A stretch of 11,722 nucleotides of DNA from Lachnospiraceae bacterium (GTDB taxonomy: Bacteria > Bacillota > Clostridia > Lachnospirales > Lachnospiraceae): contig JAEDOO010000048.1 in the NCBI GenBank assembly GCA_016301965.1, positions 1 to 11,722 on the forward strand, read 5' to 3'. Made by a program: the position numbers and the translations under genes. Each line of letters opens with the position of its first letter. The first letter of the stretch is position 1. This document shows, in pieces, positions 1 through 7,747 of this stretch. Under the pieces are notes generated by a model, which saw nothing but the letters and a program-made list of their open reading frames with translations, searched no databases and was not told the DNA's origin.

Positions 1-82
1 TCCGAGACTACAGGCTCGGAGCGAGCGCAGTAGGAGCGCGAAATTACTATATATCCAACCCCGGCGGATGCAGCACTTTTTT
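1..82 (+). repeat. Dispersed hairpin element, copy 1 (partial, cut by window edge)
   Basis: Positions 1-37 are identical to 3339-3375 of copy 2 and, in reverse complement, to part of copy 3. After the core comes a right arm (about 40-82) that starts GAAATT as in copy 2, then diverges, then shares TGCAGCACT (69-77) with copy 2 and ends in six T residues (77-82). The left half of the core and the whole left arm lie outside the window. By analogy with copy 2 the missing arm should be the reverse complement of 40-82. The T-run makes it terminator-like for rightward transcription, and the rpiB ribosome binding site begins only about ten bases later. Confidence 0.85.
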
Positions 83-103
83 GAAAGAAAAGAGGAGAAA
101 ATT

Positions 104-556
104 ATGAAGATCGGTATTGGCAATGATCATTCCGCTGTAGATATGAAGAATGAGGTTGTGGATTATTTGCTGAGTCTGGGTCATGAAGTGGTGAATTTTG
201 GTACGGACACTTACGAATCTTGCAACTATCCGGTATACGGCAAGGCTGTAGCCGAGGCTGTCCGTGACGGCAAGGTGGACTGCGGTATCTGTATCTGCGG
301 TACAGGCGTAGGTATCTCTCTGGCAGCCAACAAGGTGCAGGGTATCCGTGCGGTGGTCTGCAGTGAGCCCTATTCTGCAAAGCTGTCCAAGCAGCACAAC
401 AATACCAACGTACTGTGCTTTGGTGCCCGGGTGATCGGCATCGAGCTGGCAAAGATGATCATTGACGCATGGCTCGGCGCTGAGTTTGAGGGCGGCCGTC
501 ATGCCACACGAGTGGGTATGATCATGGATATTGAAAATGAAAAGTTTGGAGAATAA
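104..556 (+). CDS. rpiB: RpiB/LacA/LacB-family sugar-phosphate isomerase
   Basis: A 150-residue cytosolic aldose-ketose phosphate isomerase; the best-known family reaction is ribose 5-phosphate to ribulose 5-phosphate. The protein opens with the family signature GNDHS (His9). It carries the active-site loop ICGTGVGIS with the expected catalytic Cys65 and Thr67, then KQHNNTNVL with His98, and GGRHATRV near the C-terminus, as in RpiB. Length is normal for RpiB. I start at 104 because AGAGGAG (91-97) lies seven bases upstream; an in-frame ATG at 68 falls inside the repeat arm and has no Shine-Dalgarno. The usual YPD motif reads YPV, and the ICICGTGVGI loop is also LacB-like, so the substrate may be a hexose or unusual sugar phosphate rather than ribose 5-phosphate. 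It precedes the GH31 gene but is separated from it by a terminator, so co-transcription would be partial at most. Confidence 0.88.
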   Translation: MKIGIGNDHSAVDMKNEVVDYLLSLGHEVVNFGTDTYESCNYPVYGKAVAEAVRDGKVDCGICICGTGVGISLAANKVQGIRAVVCSEPYSAKLSKQHNNTNVLCFGARVIGIELAKMIIDAWLGAEFEGGRHATRVGMIMDIENEKFGE

Positions 557-672
557 TCATCCACAATTGTAGGTAAACAATCTGTAATTGTTGCCATGTT
601 TGCTTTTTAGAAGAGTAATTTTTAAGGATTGAGAGTCACATCCTAATATCTGAAAATAGTACACACCATGTT

Positions 673-705
673 AAAAAAACAGGAGGAAAATCCTTCTGTT
701 TTTTT
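673..705 (+). terminator. Rho-independent terminator after rpiB
   Basis: An eight-pair stem (680-687 with 691-698, one G-U pair) closes an AAA loop. It is preceded by seven A residues and followed by seven T residues (699-705). The A-run and T-run can extend the stem. It ends rpiB transcription, so the GH31 gene 40 bases on probably has its own start. A TATGAT hexamer at 707-712 is a possible -10 box, but I see no good -35 partner. Confidence 0.85.
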
Positions 706-744
706 GTATGATACACTTAAGAATCTTTACATTCAGGAGACACT

Positions 745-3153
745 ATGATGAGAACATTTGCCGTTAAAGATGGAATGATGAGTGTGTACCCGGTGCGGGA
801 GGATATTCTGCGAGTTGTGTATACGAAAAAGGACAACATTAAGGAACCTACGGAACTGATCGAAGATACTGCCGGAGCTGAAGTGTACTGCGAATTTGTT
901 GAGGATGACAGTAAGGTGATGGTCAACACTGCCAGAGTAAGGGCGATAGTTGACAAAAAGACTGGTGCTGTACGCTATGAGAATGCACGGACAGGTAAGC
1001 CTTATGTGGCAGAAACGTACAGAACCCTGGAATCGGAGGAGGTGATCCATTATACCACCGGCGGAGAAGCGCCAAAGATCGAGCGGATCAAAACCGTGGA
1101 CGGTGAGAGGAATGTGGTGAAAAACCTCAAAAAAGTCGTAGACAGGGTGGCTTATCGTGCCAAAGTGCATTTTGACTGGGCAGAGGACGAAGCTATTCAC
1201 GGTCTGGGCCAGGGTGAAGAGGGGATCTATGATTACCGCCATCATGTGCAGTATATGTACCAGCACAATATGCGTATCCCAATGCCCTTTTTGTTTTCTT
1301 CCCGCCAGTACGGCATTCTGTTTGACTGCGGAAGTCTGATGACTTTTAACGATGATGAGCGCGGTTCCTATATCTATATGGACTGTGTGGATCAGATGGA
1401 TTATTACTTTATCGCGGGAGACTGCGGCGATGATGTGATCGACGGCTATCGTTTCCTGACAGGAAAAACCACGATGCTGCCCCGCTGGGCTTACGGCTAT
1501 GTACAGTCAAAGGAAGCCTATGACACAGGAGATGAGCTGGAAGAGATTGCCCGCCGTTATCGGGAACTGGATGTGCCGCTGGACTGTGTGGTACAGGACT
1601 GGAACACCTGGGAACCGGGAAAATGGGGGCAAAAGACAGTAGACAAAGAGCGCTACGGTCATTTGAAAGAAAATATCGACCGTATGCACGACATGCATGT
1701 ACATACCATGGTATCTGTATGGCCAAACATGAATCCGGGAGGAGAAAATCATTCGGAATTTGAAAAGGCCGGATACCTTTTGAACGACTATTCCACCTAC
1801 GATGCGTTTAATAAAAAGGCCAGAGATATGTACTGGTCCCAGGCCAGTGAGGAGCTGTTCGCGGCAGGCTTTGATTCCTGGTGGTGTGATTCCACGGAAC
1901 CCTTCCCCAGTCCGGACTGGGGCGGCGCGGTCATGAGAGAACCCTGGGAGAGATTTTTCCTGGTGGGCGGAGAACACAAAAAGTACCTGGATGCCGGACA
2001 GGCCAATGAGTTTGCGCTGTACCACGCAAAGGGCATCTATGAGCATCAGCGCAGCGAGGACAAAAAGCGCCGTGTGCTGAATCTGACCCGTTCCGGCTAT
2101 GCCGGTTCCCAGAAATACGGTACGGTGCTGTGGTCCGGAGATATTTCTGCCAGCTGGAAAACACTGAAAAAACAGATCCCCGAGGGCCTGAATATGGCCA
2201 TGAGCGGCATTGCCAACTGGACTCTGGATATCGGCGCATTCTTTACCGTAGGTACCGCCTGGTGGAAGCGGGGCTGCAATAACAGCACCAATCCCAATCC
2301 CTTATGGTTCTGGAAAGGAGAGTACAATGACGGTGTAGAAGACCCGGGCTACCGGGAACTGTACGTGCGCTGGTTCGAGTATGGCTGCTTTTTGCCCATG
2401 TTCCGTTCCCACGGAACAGATACTCCGAGAGAGATCTGGAATTTTGGCAAAAAAGGCGATCCGGCCTACGATGCCATTGAGAAATACATTAATCTGCGCT
2501 ATGCCCTGATACCCTACATTTATTCCCTGGCAGGAGCCGCATATCAGGAAAACCGCACCATCATGCGAAGCCTGATTTTTGATTTCGCTGAGGATGCCCG
2601 GGCAGTGGCTACCGGAAATGAGTATATGTTTGGACCGTCATTTTTGGTTTGCCCAGTGACAGAGCCAATGTACTACGGCCCCGAAGGTGTAGAGCTTGAC
2701 CGGGAAAAAACATGGATCTGCTATTTGCCGGCAGGAACAGTGTGGCATGAATTTGCCACAGGAAAAACGTATGAAGGCGGGCAGGAAGTTACCGTAGACG
2801 CACCTCTGGACCAGATGCCTCTCTTTGTGAAAGCCGGCTCTGTGATCCCGGTATGCCCGGAACATATCGTTTATGCAGATGCAGTAGCAGATAAAACACT
2901 GGAGATTCAGGTATACGAAGGCGCAGACGGCAGCTTCACCCTGTACGAAGACACCGGTGACGGCTACGGCTACGAACAGGGAGACTTCACACAGATCCCC
3001 CTTTCATGGAACAACACAGAACGCACCCTCACCATCGGCGACCGCAAAGGAGCCTTCCCAGGCATGCAGGAAAGCAGAACGTTTATCGCCGTGTGCGGCG
3101 ACAAACGCATCGAGGTAAACTATGAAGGTGCTGAAATTAATATCAGGCTGTAA
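745..3153 (+). CDS. Glycoside hydrolase family 31 (alpha-glucosidase / alpha-xylosidase type)
   Basis: An 802-residue retaining alpha-glycosidase without signal peptide, so it should act on imported oligosaccharide. In order: an N-terminal mutarotase-like beta domain (about 1-235, with GLGQGEEG at 153), a TIM barrel beginning near LPRWAYGY with VQDWNTW (Asp285) as likely -1 subsite contact, the nucleophile in WWCDSTEP (Asp382) and the general acid in LWSGDIS (Asp466). A C-terminal DUF5110-like beta domain follows, containing YEDTGDGYGYEQG and GAFPGMQESR. The WWxDxTEP form and the RSGYAG-YG-WSGD block resemble bacterial alpha-xylosidases and oligosaccharide 4-alpha-glucosyltransferases more than maltase types, but specificity cannot be fixed from sequence. 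AGGAGA at 735-740 fits the second ATG (748) slightly better than 745. It is monocistronic and stops before the convergent hairpin at 3263. Confidence 0.93.
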   Translation: MMRTFAVKDGMMSVYPVREDILRVVYTKKDNIKEPTELIEDTAGAEVYCEFVEDDSKVMVNTARVRAIVDKKTGAVRYENARTGKPYVAETYRTLESEEVIHYTTGGEAPKIERIKTVDGERNVVKNLKKVVDRVAYRAKVHFDWAEDEAIHGLGQGEEGIYDYRHHVQYMYQHNMRIPMPFLFSSRQYGILFDCGSLMTFNDDERGSYIYMDCVDQMDYYFIAGDCGDDVIDGYRFLTGKTTMLPRWAYGYVQSKEAYDTGDELEEIARRYRELDVPLDCVVQDWNTWEPGKWGQKTVDKERYGHLKENIDRMHDMHVHTMVSVWPNMNPGGENHSEFEKAGYLLNDYSTYDAFNKKARDMYWSQASEELFAAGFDSWWCDSTEPFPSPDWGGAVMREPWERFFLVGGEHKKYLDAGQANEFALYHAKGIYEHQRSEDKKRRVLNLTRSGYAGSQKYGTVLWSGDISASWKTLKKQIPEGLNMAMSGIANWTLDIGAFFTVGTAWWKRGCNNSTNPNPLWFWKGEYNDGVEDPGYRELYVRWFEYGCFLPMFRSHGTDTPREIWNFGKKGDPAYDAIEKYINLRYALIPYIYSLAGAAYQENRTIMRSLIFDFAEDARAVATGNEYMFGPSFLVCPVTEPMYYGPEGVELDREKTWICYLPAGTVWHEFATGKTYEGGQEVTVDAPLDQMPLFVKAGSVIPVCPEHIVYADAVADKTLEIQVYEGADGSFTLYEDTGDGYGYEQGDFTQIPLSWNNTERTLTIGDRKGAFPGMQESRTFIAVCGDKRIEVNYEGAEINIRL

Positions 3154-3262
3154 AGTGTATATATGAAAAAAGATGTGCTGACAGATAATATCGCAAATGG
3201 TGATATAAATTATTACTACCACCTTAAACCATCAAACGTATATACAGCTGCAAAGTAAATAT

Positions 3263-3431
3263 ACAGAAAACGGGAGTGCTGCAGATGGGCGGCTCCCTGG
3301 TATGCCTAAAAATTTCTCGCGACTTTAACGAGCACGACTCCGAGACTACAGGCTCGGAGCGAGCGCAGTAGGAGCATGAAATTTTTAGGCATACCAGGGA
3401 GCCGCCCATCTGCAGCACTCCCGTTTTCTGT
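3263..3431. repeat. Dispersed hairpin element, copy 2 (complete): perfect 54-bp inverted repeat around conserved core; bidirectional terminator position
   Basis: Bases 3263-3316 are the perfect reverse complement of 3378-3431: 54 pairs with no mismatch, around a 61-nt loop (3317-3377). The loop holds the conserved core 3318-3375, identical over all 58 nt to copy 3 (reverse complement of 11661-11718) and over 37 nt to copy 1. The core has its own hairpin, CTCCGAG (3338-3344) with CTCGGAG (3353-3359). The outer stem base is AAAACGGGAGTGC paired with GCACTCCCGTTTT, so either strand reads as a GC stem followed by U-rich sequence. It lies between the convergent GH31 and response-regulator genes, exactly where a two-way terminator is expected. 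The rest of 3154-3456 holds no convincing gene. Confidence 0.95.
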
Positions 3432-3456
3432 CAACCAATAAAAAAATTCAACCAAT

Positions 3457-4212
3457 CTATTCCGGCTTCCCACTCCGGTATTCCAAAGGACTCATCCCCA
3501 CATATTTTTTAAATATACGGCTGAAATAACCCTGCTCAGGATACCCCACCGTCTCTCCAATCTGACGCACAGAAAGCTCAGGATTGTGAGCCAGAAGCTG
3601 CTGCGCCTTTTTCATGCGCAGGGAAATAATGTATTTCGATGGCGTAGTCTCATATTGCTGTCCGAAGATCTTAGTCAGATAGCTGGGACTGTAATGCAGA
3701 GTGGCTGCGATCTGATTCAGATTGATCTCTTCGTTGTAATGGCGCTGCAGATATTCGATGACCTTGGAGGCTACCTGCTCAGCAGTCTTATTTTCTGAAA
3801 TACCGCTGAATGCAGAGGATTCTTCGGTGGAACGATCCTGCAGCCGCAGCTTGATTTTATTCAATGCGTTCTGCAATTCCTCTGTCTCCACCGGCTTAAG
3901 CAGGTAATCGGAGACCTGCAGCCGGATAGCACTTCGGGCATATTCAAATTCGGAAAACCCGCTGATAATAATAAATTCCATATGAGGAAAAAGCGCCCGG
4001 GATTTCTCCATCAGCTCTATACCGCTCATCACCGGCATGCGGATATCGCTGATCAGAATATCCGGTGCTTTTTCACAAATCAGTTTATAGGCCTGAGATC
4101 CGGTCTGGGCAGTGCCCACCACAGAAAAATCAGGACAAAATTTTTCCACTTTTTTGACAAGGCTGTTCAGCTGCAGCTCCTCATCCTCGGCAATAAATAT
4201 TTTATACGACAT
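3457..4212 (-). CDS. Response regulator, YesN type (REC + AraC helix-turn-helix)
   Basis: A 251-residue transcription regulator. Residues 1-122 form a receiver domain with acidic pocket AEDEE, phosphoacceptor Asp56 in ILISDIRMP, Ser84 and the invariant Lys106 in LLKPVE. A linker (about 125-145) leads to a C-terminal AraC-type double helix-turn-helix (about 147-247), with NLNQIAATLHYSPSYLTKIF and the signature VGYPEQGYFSRIFKKYVGMSP. I start at 4212 because AAGGAGGGG lies just upstream; the longer reading frame from 4281 has no family-like residues before MSYKIFIAEDEE. The gene overlaps the kinase gene by 11 bases, so the two are translationally coupled. As the only local regulator it most likely activates the importer operon at 6237 and perhaps the GH31 gene (inference). 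Confidence 0.93.
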   Translation of the reverse strand: MSYKIFIAEDEELQLNSLVKKVEKFCPDFSVVGTAQTGSQAYKLICEKAPDILISDIRMPVMSGIELMEKSRALFPHMEFIIISGFSEFEYARSAIRLQVSDYLLKPVETEELQNALNKIKLRLQDRSTEESSAFSGISENKTAEQVASKVIEYLQRHYNEEINLNQIAATLHYSPSYLTKIFGQQYETTPSKYIISLRMKKAQQLLAHNPELSVRQIGETVGYPEQGYFSRIFKKYVGMSPLEYRSGKPE

Positions 4213-6028
4213 TGTCTGATTCCCCTCCTTCTTTTTCCGGTGTATGTGCCATGACCGTTCTTCCGATGGTGACGATGGCATGGCCTGCCTCTGTATTTTT
4301 CAGTTCAAAGATCATGGTGTCGCCCGCATAGAGATGCCAGCGAAGATACACATTCAGTGTACCCATCCCGTTGATCTGCATGTTGGGCAGTCCAAGCATT
4401 CCTTCTGCGGTTTTGATGCGTTTTTGTATGGTCTGCAGCGCTTCCTCAGAGAAGCCGCGGCCGGAATCCATGACTTCGATCCGCCATCCGCCATCTTTTG
4501 TATATCCATGGATGGCAATGCCCCAGGGCGGCTCAGAGTCAATGCCATATTTGATCGCGTTTTCTACCAGTGGCTGGATCAAAAGGCGAGGGATCTTCTC
4601 TTTCATGACGTCTGGATCTATGTTGATGATATAGTTCAGACTGCTCTGATAGCGTACCTTCATACAATCCAGATATTGGTTGATATAGTCAATCTCGTCG
4701 CGCACCGTCACCACATCGTTGGTATTGGTAATATAGCGCATGATCTTGGTCAGATTGCGGCACATGCGGATAACTTCATCCGGTTGGTCGTTTTCTGCCA
4801 GGGCAATGACACTGGCTAGAGAGTTATAGTAAAAATGCGGGTTGATCTGGGACTGGAGAGCCATGCTTCGGGATTTGATTTCCTGTTTGCGGGTCTCTAC
4901 CAGCTCATCTGTGGAAACTTTCAGCTTCTTTCGCATAGCTGAGAAGTCCTGATTCAGTTCGTACAGCTCTTTGTACTGGTATCCTGCCAGATCCGGCGCC
5001 GGACGATCCAGGGTGGACAGCGTGGTGTTACTGATTTCTTCCTGAAACTGCTGGATGGGACGGATCAGCATATGGGACAGCCAATAAGAGAGAAGGAGAC
5101 CGATAATCAGCAATACTATCCCCAGAAAAATCAACTGACGCAGCATCTGATAGACCGGTGTTAAGATCTCGTGCTCCGGAAGTGCCAGTACATAGGTCCA
5201 GCCGGTATGGCTGGAATATACGCTGGTCATGACTTCGCGGCTGTTGGTGTCCGGATTTGTAAAATACGGCTGATCATCCAGTGAAGATAAGGTATCATAA
5301 TAAGAGAAACTTTCCTGCGGTTCTTCATTATAAGGATAAATACAAGTGCCATCCTTGTCATAAATACGAATAGTCAGCCTGTTTTTATTTCGATTCTGGT
5401 AGGTGATGACAGACCGGAAAATACTTTTGCATCGTACAGCTGTTTCTACGGTTCCGATGCGGTTGCCAAATGTGTCAGTGTAGGTACGATAGAGAGAAAT
5501 ATATTTTTCCGGAGATACGGAGTGCTTCATTAAATAGGTGGCGGTATAGGGCTGGCTGATCACCTTGGAACCGCCGGTGGTCTTAATATTGTCAACAATT
5601 TCGTTATCTCCTGCAGCATAAGTGCTGCGGGTGGTATATACGCCGACACGGAGCACATTCTGCCGGAAGTCATATAGATTGATCTGATCCACCTTCTGAT
5701 CGACACCGTTGATCGTTGTGCACAGATCAGCAAAGTCAGACAGTGAAATTGTACGAAGGTTCAGATATTTGTCTCCCAGAAGATGGTGCAGGGAGGAACT
5801 GTAATTGATATTAATGGAAACAGAATCCATCTTTTCTACTTCTGCATCGGTCTGGGCCTGAAAAGCTGCCGCCTGATTGTCCAGCACAGTCAGTTCCTGA
5901 TTTACCAGTATCTGTGAGAAGTACCGGTAAAAGCTGATGATAAACACTACAAGGAATAACACGGCCATGACGGCAAAGCCGGAGAAAAAGACTAACTGGA
6001 GCCGAAGCTGTCGGGATTGTTTTTTCAT
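4202..6028 (-). CDS. Sensor histidine kinase, YesM type
   Basis: A 608-residue membrane kinase. Transmembrane helix 1 spans about residues 11-34 and helix 2 about 299-321. Between them is an extracytoplasmic domain of about 265 residues, of the size and position of a Cache-type sensor. A HAMP linker (about 322-375) follows, then the His_kinase domain with QINPHFYYN (phospho-His398), and an ATPase domain with N box LVENAIKYG (Asn490) and G box DSGRGF (Asp521). This layout is typical of kinases that sense extracellular carbohydrate in Firmicutes. I start at 6028: AAAGGTGA sits eight bases upstream and the protein then opens with a basic stretch before helix 1. The open frame runs back to 6496 but overlaps the divergent importer gene antisense. 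It is first in a two-gene leftward operon and divergent from the binding-protein gene. The ligand is not deducible. Confidence 0.93.
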   Translation of the reverse strand: MKKQSRQLRLQLVFFSGFAVMAVLFLVVFIISFYRYFSQILVNQELTVLDNQAAAFQAQTDAEVEKMDSVSININYSSSLHHLLGDKYLNLRTISLSDFADLCTTINGVDQKVDQINLYDFRQNVLRVGVYTTRSTYAAGDNEIVDNIKTTGGSKVISQPYTATYLMKHSVSPEKYISLYRTYTDTFGNRIGTVETAVRCKSIFRSVITYQNRNKNRLTIRIYDKDGTCIYPYNEEPQESFSYYDTLSSLDDQPYFTNPDTNSREVMTSVYSSHTGWTYVLALPEHEILTPVYQMLRQLIFLGIVLLIIGLLLSYWLSHMLIRPIQQFQEEISNTTLSTLDRPAPDLAGYQYKELYELNQDFSAMRKKLKVSTDELVETRKQEIKSRSMALQSQINPHFYYNSLASVIALAENDQPDEVIRMCRNLTKIMRYITNTNDVVTVRDEIDYINQYLDCMKVRYQSSLNYIINIDPDVMKEKIPRLLIQPLVENAIKYGIDSEPPWGIAIHGYTKDGGWRIEVMDSGRGFSEEALQTIQKRIKTAEGMLGLPNMQINGMGTLNVYLRWHLYAGDTMIFELKNTEAGHAIVTIGRTVMAHTPEKEGGESDNVV

Positions 6029-6082
6029 AAATATGGTCACCTTTATTTTTTTCAGGCGCTGCCTGTTTGTGTAATATATTAA

Positions 6083-6104
6083 CACATATTTTGCAAAAAG
6101 TGTG
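6083..6104. promoter_or_regulatory. 22-bp interrupted dyad upstream of the kinase gene
   Basis: CACA-TA-TTTTG at 6083-6093 mirrors CAAAA-AG-TGTG at 6094-6104: nine of eleven positions are symmetric about the centre, with a two-base mismatch in each half. It lies 55-76 bases before the kinase start, where leftward promoter elements should be, and about 130 bases before the importer gene. Symmetry, AT content and position suit a regulator-binding site. Which protein binds is unknown; AraC-type regulators more often use direct repeats. Confidence 0.4.
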
Positions 6105-6198
6105 AAAAGGGAGTGTACAGGTAAAAAATATCCAAATTTCCAAAGGAAAAGTGCATGGATTTTGGCAAAAAAAAAACATATGATAAATATACATGATG

Positions 6199-6214
6199 CA
6201 TTGCCATGGCAATG
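6199..6214. promoter_or_regulatory. 16-bp perfect palindrome in the importer leader
   Basis: CATTGCCATGGCAATG is a perfect palindrome. It ends eight bases before the AAGGAGGA ribosome binding site (6222-6229) of the binding-protein gene. Just upstream are an A-tract (about 6167-6176) and AT-rich -10-like sequence (TATGAT at 6179-6184, TAAATA at 6184-6189). A TTGGCA at 6162-6167 could be a -35 box, spaced 16 bases from TAAATA. The palindrome would therefore fall at or just after the transcription start, suiting an operator. Confidence 0.45.
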
Positions 6215-6236
6215 AAATGAAAAGGAGGAAGTATTC

Positions 6237-7628
6237 ATGAAGAGAAAAATGATCAGCGCAATTCTTTGCTGTTCTATGGTAGCAGGTATGCTGGCCGGAT
6301 GCGGCAGCAGCTCTTCCGCACCGGCAGAGAGCGCAGCAGCTGAGACAAGCACAGAGGCAGAGAGTGAAGCGCCCGCAGCAGATGATGACGCGGCAGAAGC
6401 AACCCAGGATTTTTCCGGCGAAGAGCTGAGTATTATCGTATCCCAGGACTGGATGAACGATTGCTGGGATGATGTAATTGCCAATTTTGAGGACACTTAT
6501 GATGTAACTGTAGACCTGCAGACTATTCCGGCAGATCAGTATGACGATACTCTGCAGACAAAGCTGACCACAGATTCCTGTACCGATATTTTCTGGATTC
6601 AGTCCAATCCGTTTGCCATCAGCTCTGTAATTGTAGATCCCGAGAAATACTGCATCGATATGACAGGCGAGGCTTGGCAGAGCGTTATCCCGGAGGCCAG
6701 ACTTTCTTCCTGTATGTACAATGACAAGCTGTACGGTCTGCAGCTGTGGACAAACTCTCCGGAGTATGTTCTGGTTTACAACAAGACTCTGTTTGGCGAG
6801 CTGGGACTGGAAGCTCCTTCCACCTATGCTGAGCTGAAAGCAGCCTGCGAGAAGATCTCCGCAGAAGGTATCACACCGTGGTTCATCGCCGGATCCGAAG
6901 GATGGGTTCAGGCACTGGCTTTCTTCCAGATCGGTGGTGTTTACGAAGAAGCACAGCCGGGTCTGTACGAGGCCCTGAACAACAACACAGCTACCTTCGC
7001 AGACAACGAGAAAATGCTGGAAGTTCTGAATCAGTTCAAAGAGCTGTCTGACGCCGGATACTTCGGTGAGGACTGGATCGGCGCTACCAACGCAAACCTG
7101 GACAACGATTTCGCTGAGAGAAAGATCGCTATGGCTATGGCTAACCCGGGCGAGATCTCCGCTATCGAGGAAGCAGGCGCTACAGATGAATTTGGTATCT
7201 GCCTGATCCCGCTGGGAGACAACGATACATATCCGACCAACCCGGCCGGACCGACCATGTTCGGTTATGCAGGAACAGAGCATCCGGAACTGGTTAAAGA
7301 GTTCTTCCGCTTCTGCACCACTACAGAGAGCCTGCAGTCTATTCTTGACAGCCGTCCCGCCTGGACCAATATCGCTGTAAACGATGAGAATGTTGAGCAG
7401 CACTGGCTGCCGCAGGAGGAAGAACTGGTTAGCAGCATCGATGAGTCCAAGATGCAGACACCGGTTCTGCAGACTGGTACCAAATATACCAATGATTCCT
7501 GGGGCAAATTCTGTGAAGATATGATCGCCTTCTGCCAGGGCACTATGGAAGCCAACGATGTTCTGAAGAACATGGATTCCAACCGTGCAGAGAGCGCTAA
7601 AGTTGCCGGAGACGCAAACTGGAACTAA
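6237..7628 (+). CDS. Sugar ABC importer substrate-binding lipoprotein (CUT1, SBP family 1)
   Basis: A 463-residue extracellular solute-binding protein, anchored by lipid. The signal peptide MKRKMISAILCCSMVAGM ends in the lipobox LAGC, giving lipid-modified Cys22. A low-complexity Ser/Ala/Glu linker follows (about 23-58), then a two-lobed family 1 binding domain with ELSIIVSQDW at its start, YGLQLWTNSPEYVLVYNKTLF in the typical hinge region, and PAGPTMFGYAG later. Aromatic residues (several Trp and Tyr) suit stacking against an oligosaccharide. AAGGAGGA lies seven bases before the ATG. Codon choice is strongly regular in the second half, as in highly expressed genes. Two permease genes follow after a 119-base spacer with a stem-loop. 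The neighbouring GH31 enzyme suggests an alpha-linked oligosaccharide ligand; the exact sugar is not readable. Confidence 0.93.
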   Translation: MKRKMISAILCCSMVAGMLAGCGSSSSAPAESAAAETSTEAESEAPAADDDAAEATQDFSGEELSIIVSQDWMNDCWDDVIANFEDTYDVTVDLQTIPADQYDDTLQTKLTTDSCTDIFWIQSNPFAISSVIVDPEKYCIDMTGEAWQSVIPEARLSSCMYNDKLYGLQLWTNSPEYVLVYNKTLFGELGLEAPSTYAELKAACEKISAEGITPWFIAGSEGWVQALAFFQIGGVYEEAQPGLYEALNNNTATFADNEKMLEVLNQFKELSDAGYFGEDWIGATNANLDNDFAERKIAMAMANPGEISAIEEAGATDEFGICLIPLGDNDTYPTNPAGPTMFGYAGTEHPELVKEFFRFCTTTESLQSILDSRPAWTNIAVNDENVEQHWLPQEEELVSSIDESKMQTPVLQTGTKYTNDSWGKFCEDMIAFCQGTMEANDVLKNMDSNRAESAKVAGDANWN

Positions 7629-7652
7629 GGTATACAACCTGAAGAATACATC

Positions 7653-7689
7653 AGAATATGCCGGGGGTATACGCCCTCGGCATACTTCT
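7653..7689 (+). promoter_or_regulatory. Intercistronic stem-loop between binding-protein and permease genes
   Basis: Bases 7657-7667 pair with 7674-7684 (eleven pairs, one G-T) around a six-base loop. Beyond one bulged C at 7685 the stem extends by AGAA/TTCT (7653-7656 with 7686-7689). It is not followed by a T-run, so it is unlikely to be a full terminator. Such hairpins after a binding-protein gene commonly protect the upstream message from 3' decay and raise binding-protein output over permeases; that role is inferred here from position. Confidence 0.7.
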
Positions 7690-7747
7690 TCTCAAAGGGT
7701 GTTTGAAAGGGAAGAGACATCCTGAAATCAAATGAGGTGCCTGGAAT

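Noticed and set aside
3163..3258. A 31-codon open frame between the GH31 gene and the hairpin element
   Set aside because: No Shine-Dalgarno precedes it, it starts nine bases after the GH31 stop in AT-rich sequence, and the peptide has no recognisable pattern. Chance is sufficient.
6029..6496. A 156-residue N-terminal extension of the kinase frame
   Set aside because: It lies antisense to the binding-protein signal peptide and promoter region; a good ribosome binding site supports the start at 6028.
5811..7637. A 608-codon open frame on the minus strand opposite the binding-protein gene
   Set aside because: It is antisense to a clear lipoprotein gene and the kinase start, has no ribosome binding site and no family-like sequence.
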